NCBI GenBank assembly: GCA_031279615.1
Contig: JAITIE010000111.1
Span: 1 to 5,919 of the forward strand
DNA: 5,919 nucleotides
Direction: 5' to 3'
Origin: Candidatus Margulisiibacteriota bacterium
Lineage (GTDB): Bacteria; Margulisbacteria; Termititenacia; Termititenacales; Termititenacaceae
The notes beneath the pieces were generated by a model, which saw only the letters and a list, made by a program, of their open reading frames with translations, did no database searches and was not told the DNA's origin. Of the stretch, positions 1 to 5,919 are shown one piece after another. Position numbers and translations under genes: made by a program. The first letter of the stretch is position 1. Each line of letters starts with the position of its first letter.

Positions 1-6
1 CACCGT

Positions 7-2616
7 TTAATTTACACGCTCCGAAATTCTGCCGGACACAGCAAAACCTCCCCACCAGGAATCGGCACGGTATTCTCCCACACCATTCAGGCCAATGACA
101 CCCCTAAATTTTTTTCCACTGAGCTTAATATTCGGACCAAACTCTCCCCGATAGGCAACACTAACATCGCCATTATTAAAAAGATTGGCAAGAGTTACAT
201 CATGAGCGGTGGAAAGACCCAGCCATTCGTTAAAGGGTAAAGTAAAACCGCCAGTGAAATCCAGCGAGTACTCGCGGCCAGTATTTGGCTCGCCCCAGCG
301 GGCAGCCAGTCCGGTAATTTGCGCCAGAACATCGGTAAATTTTCCAAGTCTATCTTTGTGATAACCAAAGCCAACGGACAAACCGTCCGGCAGCCAGTTG
401 TCATGCGGGTTAACCAGTGGAGTTTTCGGCAGAAAATTGTGCAGGCCAAGCGCGCTAAAAAAACCTGTTTCTAAAATATTTTCAAAATTGACTTCGATAT
501 TATAAAATGGATACACATTCCAGAATAAAGATTCGTCGATGTTGCGCCGGGTACGAATCTGGTCTAAATATTTAGCGTGCTCTGCCTGCGGCGCGCCGAT
601 CGTTTGCTGAGAGAATAACGCGCCGACACCGAGCTCGCCTGTAAAACTCACAGCAAACGGGGCAGTAAGCCAGCTATGACTCCACGCCAGCGAAAGCGCC
701 CACATAGCGTTCATTTCGCGCAGGTAGTAAGGGACCACTTCAGTTCTAGCAGCAACGCCGGGTATGGACTCCAGCCGCAGCTTTTTATAAACCGCCCCGC
801 TGTACGCAATATCTCTGTCGGCAAGCTCATAGGTACGAACACTGGAAGTATTGACCGTAACATTCGCGCCATAAATATAGTAATCGGTGATGGCGGTAGT
901 GTCCGCCGCAACTGCCAATTCATCTGCATACAATTGCGTATACCGGACTTTTAGCTCTTGAGGCACAACAGCTTTAACTACCATTTCCGGACCGCCGCCC
1001 ATGATCGGCCAGCGCATGTTAAACATAACGCGATAAACCTCTCCCGTCCCGACAACAGGCGGAACATCCGCAGCGGCTCCGGTTTTTTTGGCTGCTGTAA
1101 CGGTCAGGCGATAATCGCCAAACCCATCCCGAGAAAAAAACTCGTCATAATACATAGATATACTAGCAGCGCTATCATACACAATCTTGCCGCTCGGACC
1201 GATCACCTTGTAATGGATATCATAATTAACCGGGTCAGGGTTTGAAACCTCAAAAGTAATATTATCATTGGCGCCGGTATCCTTAACAAAACCAATTGTT
1301 CCCAAAGCGCCGGTCATGCTAACGGCCAGCGGTGTTTCCACCGGTTGAGATTTAAATCCGCCCGCCTGATTATCAATATAATCATCCACAGCGGCAGAGG
1401 TTACTGTTGCCAAACTGCCCGCCACAGCGTTCAGTCGAGCCTCGATCTGAGTTCTGATAGTGGTTTTCTGAGCGGCGACAGTGTCTGTTGCGACGCCCAA
1501 TATCTTACTGCCCGTCGCGCTGCCATACGTAAATCCGTTAAATATGAGCTGTGTATCTTGCCGATAGCCGCCGGCTTCTTTAATAAAATTATTTATGTCC
1601 GCTCCAGGGAGCGCGGTCAGGGTCACGCTTTTGTCTTTCGCTTTTTTTAGGAGATAAGCTTTAACGTCTGCCTCGACCGCGGCTGCTTGCGCGTCCTTAG
1701 AAAGCTGCGCATCGCCCGCGCCAAACCGCACTGAAGTATCCTGCCCCTGAAAGTCAAACCCGGCAAATTGGCTTTGCCCGGGGACAGGAGATTCGCTGAT
1801 ATTGGCATACTTACCGTTTTCCAACCCGCCGAGGATTTGCGGTTTCAAACTAGCCCACTCTTCCGCCGTAAAATTAGCGTTGGCGCGCGCCGCTTTGAAT
1901 TTATTCCAAAGCTCCTCAACATGCCAGTTATAATCCAATTCTTCAGCGCTTGTCTTGCCGCTGTTAAACACATGGCCATTAGGCTGATCGCTCACACTCC
2001 ACACGCCATCTTCTCTGGTAAAAGCGGCCATAGTATCTATGGCCGCTGCTATCCGCGCCGCGCTCCAGCCGTCCGGCCAGGACAAATTCTGCTCCTCGAG
2101 CCAATTTCTAAATTTTGTTTCTCCGTCAACTCCGGCAAAGGGCGGAGAATCAGGATCTTTTTCATAAGCGCCGGCCGCCACGCCTTTGACCATGGTTTTT
2201 TTCTCTATGCCCGGGATAGCAATTAGCTCTTCGTCTTTGCTTGTTTGTTCTTTATAACAACCTTTTAAATTAAACGCTATTTTTTCCAGCCATTTTTCTT
2301 TAGGAAAAGCCTGGCCAAGCCGCAGCCGCGCGCTGCCGAAAATCCGCCAAGACTCAATCACGGAGCCAATTGACAGATAGTTCTCATGTCCCGCATAAGT
2401 ATTCAAACTGCTAAAATCAAAATTAAGATCAAAAATATTATTATTTAAAAATATTCCGCCATTGAGATTATATTGGTCCTGGTTAAATGTTGTAGAGCCT
2501 GTCCCTGACATTGTCAAATCATACGGCGCTTTATTCCTTTGATTTGCATTACGCACAGTAAATCGTTCCGGGATACTATACCCTGCAGGATTATTTATTC
2601 TCCTAATATCTGACAT
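7..2616 (-). CDS. Large beta-barrel-like protein with inserted helical repeat region, function unknown
   Basis: I do not recognise this 869-residue protein at family level. What is visible is mosaic. Residues about 33-120 and 634-869 show alternating hydrophobic/polar strands rich in Gly and aromatics (for example SIGSVIESWRIFGSARLRLG and LDFTGGFTLPF), as in outer-membrane barrels. Residues about 165-422 are mostly helical with degenerate repeats. Residues about 430-515 look like an Ig-type beta sandwich (NITFEVSNPDP, DYRLTVTAAK). The start ATG follows AAAGGGAG, with a 3-nt gap. The in-frame codons between it and the upstream TAA encode a charged stretch (IRKSRDKLARERE), so a longer start would not add a signal peptide. 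The N-terminus MSDIRRINNPAGY has no hydrophobic core, and the C-terminus ends ERVN instead of the usual terminal aromatic. The barrel assignment is inference from strand pattern. A large cytoplasmic or cargo-like beta protein is the alternative. The reading frame is intact throughout and the gene appears to be transcribed alone. Confidence 0.85.
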   Translation of the reverse strand: MSDIRRINNPAGYSIPERFTVRNANQRNKAPYDLTMSGTGSTTFNQDQYNLNGGIFLNNNIFDLNFDFSSLNTYAGHENYLSIGSVIESWRIFGSARLRLGQAFPKEKWLEKIAFNLKGCYKEQTSKDEELIAIPGIEKKTMVKGVAAGAYEKDPDSPPFAGVDGETKFRNWLEEQNLSWPDGWSAARIAAAIDTMAAFTREDGVWSVSDQPNGHVFNSGKTSAEELDYNWHVEELWNKFKAARANANFTAEEWASLKPQILGGLENGKYANISESPVPGQSQFAGFDFQGQDTSVRFGAGDAQLSKDAQAAAVEADVKAYLLKKAKDKSVTLTALPGADINNFIKEAGGYRQDTQLIFNGFTYGSATGSKILGVATDTVAAQKTTIRTQIEARLNAVAGSLATVTSAAVDDYIDNQAGGFKSQPVETPLAVSMTGALGTIGFVKDTGANDNITFEVSNPDPVNYDIHYKVIGPSGKIVYDSAASISMYYDEFFSRDGFGDYRLTVTAAKKTGAAADVPPVVGTGEVYRVMFNMRWPIMGGGPEMVVKAVVPQELKVRYTQLYADELAVAADTTAITDYYIYGANVTVNTSSVRTYELADRDIAYSGAVYKKLRLESIPGVAARTEVVPYYLREMNAMWALSLAWSHSWLTAPFAVSFTGELGVGALFSQQTIGAPQAEHAKYLDQIRTRRNIDESLFWNVYPFYNIEVNFENILETGFFSALGLHNFLPKTPLVNPHDNWLPDGLSVGFGYHKDRLGKFTDVLAQITGLAARWGEPNTGREYSLDFTGGFTLPFNEWLGLSTAHDVTLANLFNNGDVSVAYRGEFGPNIKLSGKKFRGVIGLNGVGEYRADSWWGGFAVSGRISERVN
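1351..2115 (-). repeat. Degenerate helix-turn-helix-like protein repeats inside the large gene
   Basis: Within the large protein, four segments share a loose pattern: an amphipathic helix, a short turn with Thr/Ser-Ala, a second helix, then a Gly-rich end. They are residues about 168-203 (FRNWLEEQNLS...), 235-268 (ELWNKFKAARANANFTAEEW...), 317-352 (VKAYLLKKAKDKSVTLTALP..., ending IKEAGGYRQ) and 390-423 (IEARLNAVAGSLATVTSAAV, ending IDNQAGGFKSQ). The last two are the clearest pair, sharing the helix/VT-T-A/D-x-x-I/AGG(Y/F) order. The similarity is visible only at protein level. This is pattern matching by eye, and the first two units are weak. Confidence 0.4.
2023..2047. repeat. Perfect 11-bp inverted repeat with 3-nt loop inside the large gene
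   Basis: AGCGGCCATAG at 2023-2033 and CTATGGCCGCT at 2037-2047 are exact reverse complements separated by three bases (TAT). In the mRNA of the large gene this would fold into a strong hairpin while encoding Ala-Ala-Ile-Asp-Thr-Met-Ala-Ala, inside the first degenerate repeat unit. No T-run follows on either strand, so it is not an intrinsic terminator. The Ala-rich codons on both sides could produce it partly by chance. Confidence 0.8.
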
Positions 2617-2873
2617 GATCTCCCTTTCTCTTGCTAATTTATCGCGGCTTTTCCTAATTTAGTTTGTTACATTAATTTTTTTTCTATTACAATCTTTCAG
2701 GCATACCGGCAGTAATAGCGTGAAATTTATTATCTACAAGACTAAAGTTTGCGATTTTACAGGAAGTAAAATAAAATGCAATTAGTTTATCGACCGCTAC
2801 AATCGCTCCATAGCGTTAGTATTTAGCAGTGTTTTGCAGAAACTGACCAAAAGGCGCCAGTGTTTTACACAGG
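2617..2873. other. AT-rich spacer between large gene and antitoxin
   Basis: No supported gene lies in this 257-bp stretch. It is AT-rich and has stops in most frames. It must hold the promoter of the minus-strand large gene. The best candidate is weak: TTGTAA, a 17-bp spacer and TAACAA, reading leftward at about 2664-2692. The ribosome site AAAGGGAG is at 2620-2627. It also receives the end of the toxin-antitoxin transcript, but I see no GC-rich stem followed by a T-run, so the two minus-strand units may be partly read through. The part nearest the antitoxin carries the short direct repeats listed separately. Confidence 0.6.
2827..2869. repeat. Pair of 12-bp direct repeats (CAGTGTTTTrCA)
   Basis: CAGTGTTTTGCA at 2827-2838 and CAGTGTTTTACA at 2858-2869 match at 11 of 12 positions, with a 31-bp offset (about three helical turns). 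They lie just beyond the antitoxin stop. The second copy overlaps the repeat that is shared with the antitoxin 3' end, so this is probably part of one duplication history and not a protein-binding pair. Confidence 0.55.
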
Positions 2874-2931
2874 TTATGCAGCCCGACGGGCAGGCCTGCG
2901 CGCCGGGGATTTCAGCAAAGGCGCCAGCGTT
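2850..2931. repeat. 15-bp direct repeat flanking the antitoxin 3' end
   Basis: AAAGGCGCCAGTGTT at 2850-2864 and AAAGGCGCCAGCGTT at 2917-2931 differ at one base and are offset by 67 bp. The right copy lies in the antitoxin gene (codons for VTLAPL). The left copy lies past its stop. The interval between them encodes the Arg/Ala/Pro tail of the antitoxin and is GC-rich, with short palindromes (GCAGGCCTGC at 2890-2899, and GCCC-GAC-GGGC at 2881-2891). The offset is not a multiple of three, so the copies are in different frames relative to the gene. Confidence 0.7.
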
Positions 2932-3194
2932 ACTTTGTAACCAAACAGGTTAGCGACTTTATTCAGAGTGCTTAGCTTGGGGTCTCCGTTTTTGGTGAAA
3001 GAATGGTAAAGCCCGGAACGGTTGAGCCCTGTTTTCTTAGATGCGGCCAGCATGCCTTTGGCGCGCGCGGCATTGCCTAAAGCCATAGCGATCAGCTCCG
3101 GGTCGCCATCCTCAATAACACACTTCAAATAGGCCTCAATTTCCGCCTCATTCTTAAAATACTTTGCTCCGTCCCATCCGTTAGTTTTCAACAT
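2874..3194 (-). CDS. HigA-like antitoxin, addiction-module antidote with HTH
   Basis: This 106-residue protein resembles the putative addiction-module antidote family (TIGR02684 type), the usual partner of the toxin next to it. Visible features are WD near the start (residues 7-8), the stretch EIEAYLKCVIEDGDPELIAM (19-38) with its family-typical (E/D)GDP and LIA, and ALGNAARAKGM (38-48). A Cro/C1-type HTH follows: ASKKTGLNRSGLYHSF (51-66), then a dimer-helix region to about residue 90. Such antitoxins bind their toxin and repress their own operon. The ATG at 3194 is chosen over GTG at 3203 because GAGGTG sits six bases before the ATG and overlaps the GTG. The ATG lies inside the toxin's last codons (ATGTTGA, 7-nt overlap), so translation is coupled. 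The C-terminal tail KSPARRPARRAA is unusually basic and appears non-native (see repeats). Confidence 0.88.
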   Translation of the reverse strand: MLKTNGWDGAKYFKNEAEIEAYLKCVIEDGDPELIAMALGNAARAKGMLAASKKTGLNRSGLYHSFTKNGDPKLSTLNKVANLFGYKVTLAPLLKSPARRPARRAA

Positions 3195-3490
3195 GCCGAC
3201 CACCTCTTTTTTAATTCTTTTGCCTTGACGATGTCTCGTTTCTGCGTGGACTTATCGCCGCCGCACAATAAAATAATCCAGCTATTATTTTTGTTTACAA
3301 AATACAATCTGTATCCCGCGCCATAGTCTATCTTTTTCTCAAAAACACCATCGCCTACAAACCGCGCCTCGCCTAGATTGCCCTTTATCATGCGGTCAAT
3401 ATTCTTTCTGACAATAGCCTTGACGTTTATATCTTTTAGTTTAACAAACCACTTATCAAATATTTCCGTCGTTTCTACTCGATTGGACAT
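3188..3490 (-). CDS. RelE/HigB-type toxin, addiction-module killer protein
   Basis: This 100-residue protein matches the RelE/ParE-superfamily addiction-module killer family (TIGR02683 type). The recognisable motifs in order are FDKWFVKLKD (11-20), GNLGEARFVGDGV (37-49), the core IDYGAGYRLYF (54-64) and the C-terminal LLCGGDKSTQ (74-83) followed by DIVKA (86-90). All conserved segments are present at normal family length, so it looks intact. Relatives are ribosome-associated mRNA interferases that arrest translation until neutralised by the antitoxin. The ATG at 3490 is chosen over GTG at 3520 because the latter lies inside the promoter spacer, and family members begin close to the VETTEIFDKW segment. 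The gene is first in the operon, in the HigBA-type order. No ribosome-binding site precedes the ATG. Confidence 0.9.
   Translation of the reverse strand: MSNRVETTEIFDKWFVKLKDINVKAIVRKNIDRMIKGNLGEARFVGDGVFEKKIDYGAGYRLYFVNKNNSWIILLCGGDKSTQKRDIVKAKELKKRWSAC
3201..3206 (-). promoter_or_regulatory. Ribosome-binding site of the antitoxin
   Basis: GAGGTG, read on the minus strand, lies six bases before the ATG at 3194. It is inside the end of the toxin gene and overlaps the alternative GTG start at 3203, which argues for the ATG. It is a good site, while the toxin has none, so the antitoxin is probably translated more strongly, as such modules require. Confidence 0.75.
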
Positions 3491-3496
3491 ATCCAA
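3483..3496. promoter_or_regulatory. Candidate toxin-antitoxin operator (TTGGA-4-TCCAA)
   Basis: A 14-bp inverted repeat with 5-bp perfect arms, TTGGA at 3483-3487 and TCCAA at 3492-3496, spans the toxin start codon and the predicted transcription start. It is the natural place for the HTH antitoxin to repress its own promoter. The position is seen directly; the operator role is inferred from autoregulation in this family. Confidence 0.45.
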
Positions 3497-3586
3497 GGTA
3501 TTGTATAATATTTCATACACTTCGTCAATATTCTTTTCCCGTTTTTTGTGTTAAACTTACACTCTGTGGGGGATATTAAAAAGTCT
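3491..3586. other. Divergent intergenic region between toxin and DHp gene
   Basis: Besides the leftward toxin promoter, this 96-bp spacer must drive the rightward three-gene operon. The best rightward candidate is weak: an extended -10, TGTTAAACT (3549-3557), with no good -35. No GG-N10-GC sigma-54 element is visible. GGGGGA at 3568-3573 is the only purine-rich candidate ribosome site and lies 13 bases before the ATG at 3587, which is long. An in-frame GTG at 3548 could extend the next gene, but the added residues (LNLHSVGDIKKS) show no domain character. Confidence 0.4.
3500..3528 (-). promoter_or_regulatory. Sigma-70 promoter of the toxin-antitoxin operon
   Basis: On the minus strand the -35 box is TTGACG (3528-3523, 5 of 6 consensus). 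An exactly 17-bp spacer leads to the -10 box TACAAT (3505-3500, 5 of 6). This is the best promoter in the window. Transcription should begin near 3492-3494, only a few bases before the toxin ATG at 3490. Confidence 0.8.
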
Positions 3587-3807
3587 ATGCTGACTAATGA
3601 AACCATCGAAAAATTCACCAGTCAAATGATCCATGATGTGCGCACGCCGCTGACCGTGCTGGGGCTGCTGCATACTACGATGCAAAACCATTTGGCGCGC
3701 GCGCCGGAGCTGGGCGAGGAGCTGTCCATATTTAAAGCGGAGCTGGGCAAGATCGACCGGATCATCGCCCAATACCGCGAGGATCTGCGCGGCGGCCTGG
3801 AGACCAA

Positions 3808-3811
<4 letters not shown>
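3587..3811 (+). CDS. Stand-alone histidine-kinase DHp (HisKA) domain protein without ATPase domain
   Basis: This 74-residue protein consists of one HisKA-type dimerisation/phosphoacceptor hairpin. Helix 1 carries a complete H-box, HDVRTPLTVL, with the phosphoacceptor His at residue 16 and the E/D-x-R-T-P that follows it in kinases. Helix 2 (about 43-68, ELSIFKAELGKIDRIIAQYR) has the usual heptad spacing. There is no sensor, HAMP or PAS region before it, and no N, G1 or G2 boxes after it, so it cannot bind ATP as written. Its stop overlaps the response-regulator start as ATGA, so the two are translationally coupled and probably partners. By analogy with Spo0B-like or Hpt-type proteins, it could shuttle a phosphoryl group or act as a phosphatase on the regulator. 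A kinase remnant is the alternative. The ATG at 3587 is preferred; GTG at 3548 would add 13 residues. Confidence 0.75.
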
Positions 3812-5260
<1,449 letters not shown>

Positions 5261-5271
<11 letters not shown>

Positions 5272-5806
5272 ATCCACCGCCTTGAAATTAATCGCGGGGT
5301 TAGGCAATCCCGGGGCGCAGTACGCGCTGACGCGGCACAATATCGGATTCCTGCTGCTGGGCAAACTGGCCGCCGGCCAAAAATTCAGCAAAAAAAAATT
5401 TTCCGCGCTCTACACGGAGATTACGCGCGGCGGCGTAAAAATTATCCTGCTGAAACCGCAGACTTTTATGAATAATTCCGGCGAAGCGGTGCGCGCCGCG
5501 CTGGATTTTTACAAAATTTCCGCGGCGGATTTGCTGGTCTTGTCCGACGATCTGGACCAGGATTTTGGCGCGGCGCGCTTTCGCGCCAAAGGCTCGTCCG
5601 GCGGACATAACGGCCTCAAGTCTATCATCGCCTGTCTCGGACACGAAAATTTCGCGCGGCTCAAACTGGGCATCGGCAAACCGCGCAGCAAAGAACAGAC
5701 TATGGAATACGTGCTCGGCCAATTCACGGCGGCGGAACAGGAGCAACTGTCAGCTATTCTGGACAAAGGTTTGGAATTGATAAATAAGTGGCTGAGCGGC
5801 AAATAA
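5261..5806 (+). CDS. pth: Peptidyl-tRNA hydrolase
   Basis: Pth releases tRNA from peptidyl-tRNA that has dropped off ribosomes, an essential cytoplasmic recycling step. The 181-residue protein has the family signature: GLGNPG with Asn16, TRHNIGF with the catalytic His26, KPQTFMNNSG with Asn71, Asp96 in LSDDLD (aligned with the catalytic-site Asp of E. coli Pth), and GSSGGHNGLKSI with His116 and Asn117, then LGIGKP. All active-site positions are present, and the length is slightly short for the family. GTG at 5261 is used, overlapping the response-regulator end by 11 nt. TTG at 5282 would give MKLIAGLGNPG, the most typical Pth N-terminus, and is a real alternative. Neither has a good ribosome site, consistent with translational coupling to the upstream gene. 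Confidence 0.96.
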
Positions 5807-5893
5807 TAGTCTTTCACCTTTAGGTTAGAATGTGCTAATATTTTTATGCAATTATTGGACGCCCGGCGTCGATATAATTGTCAAGGAGGCTTT
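5807..5893 (+). promoter_or_regulatory. Promoter and leader of the next gene
   Basis: An extended -10, TGC-TAATAT (5833-5841), lies downstream of the pth stop with only a poor -35. It predicts a start near 5848 and a leader of about 45 bases. The leader contains a short inverted repeat, GACGC-CCG-GCGTC (5858-5870), and a TATAAT-like hexamer at 5873-5878 that lacks a correctly spaced -35. A strong ribosome site, AAGGAGG (5883-5889), ends it. No T-run follows the stem, so it is not a terminator, and I see no terminator for pth. Confidence 0.4.
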
Positions 5894-5919
5894 ATGGCGC
5901 TACCGATAGCGGCAACACC
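5894..5919 (+). CDS. Start of an unidentified gene, cut by the window end
   Basis: An ATG four bases after a strong AAGGAGG begins an open frame reading MALPIAAT before the window ends. Eight residues are too few for identification. An in-frame ATG at 5846 would add 16 residues (MQLLDARRRYNCQGGF), but it has no ribosome site and would place the strong site inside the gene, so 5894 is preferred. The separate promoter suggests it is not simply a fourth member of the upstream operon. Confidence 0.6.

Noticed and set aside
1345..2226. Plus-strand open frames of 101 and 152 codons opposite the large gene
   Set aside because: They are shadows of the intact 869-residue frame. They have no ribosome sites, are Cys/Arg-rich and show no recognisable motif.
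2780..2805. Possible sigma-54 promoter (GG ... TTGCAT) upstream of the large gene
   Set aside because: The GG and GC elements are 14 bases apart instead of 10, so it does not fit the -24/-12 rule.
2687..2815. 42-codon open stretch on the minus strand downstream of the antitoxin
   Set aside because: It looks mildly protein-like (AVDKLIAFYF) but lacks a good start codon and ribosome site. It is AT-rich and resembles nothing I know. A gene remnant cannot be excluded.
3693..3706. GGCGCGCGCGCC palindrome in the DHp gene
   Set aside because: It is made by GC-rich codons for Leu-Ala-Arg-Ala-Pro. There is no spacing or partner site suggesting regulation.
5812..5841. Intrinsic terminator after pth (ACCT-TT-AGGT followed by TATTTTT)
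   Set aside because: The stem is four pairs with an impossible two-base loop, and the T-run is not adjacent to it.

Overview
The window is bacterial and probably from a diderm (outer-membrane-bearing) organism: the largest gene has the strand pattern of a beta-barrel surface protein, and it sits near an NtrC-type sigma-54 activator, a bacterial peptidyl-tRNA hydrolase and a RelE/HigB-type toxin-antitoxin pair. I cannot name the lineage. Base composition is uneven. The right half (about 3590-5810) is GC-rich with GC-ending codons, the intergenic and toxin-antitoxin stretch (about 2617-3590) is clearly AT-richer, and the large left gene lies in between.

Layout. (1) 7-2616, minus strand: an 869-residue protein with beta-barrel-like segments at both ends, a long mostly helical insertion containing degenerate repeats, and a central beta-sandwich-like part. 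It has no visible signal peptide. (2) 2617-2873: a non-coding, AT-rich spacer with short direct repeats next to the antitoxin 3' end. (3) 2874-3490, minus strand: a two-gene toxin-antitoxin operon with the toxin first and a 7-nt gene overlap. A near-consensus sigma-70 promoter and a small palindrome lie at the toxin start codon. (4) 3491-3586: a 96-bp divergent spacer. (5) 3587-5806, plus strand: a three-gene overlapping operon. It encodes a 74-residue protein that is only a histidine-kinase dimerisation/phosphoacceptor (DHp) domain, then a complete NtrC-family response regulator (REC, AAA+ and Fis-type HTH), then peptidyl-tRNA hydrolase. (6) 5807-5919: a promoter/leader region and the first codons of a further plus-strand gene that runs off the window.

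How the parts may work together. The DHp-only protein and the response regulator share an ATGA stop/start and are probably made together. The small protein has the phosphoacceptor His but no ATPase domain, so it may be a phosphotransfer intermediate or phosphatase partner fed by a kinase elsewhere, or the remnant of a kinase. The regulator and pth also overlap, tying a translation-housekeeping gene to a sigma-54 regulator. The toxin-antitoxin pair is divergent from this operon and looks like an independently regulated module.

The items most worth following up are the kinase-less DHp protein, the near-leaderless toxin start under its own operator, the antitoxin tail that seems to have been replaced between two short repeats, and the large barrel-like protein without an export signal.
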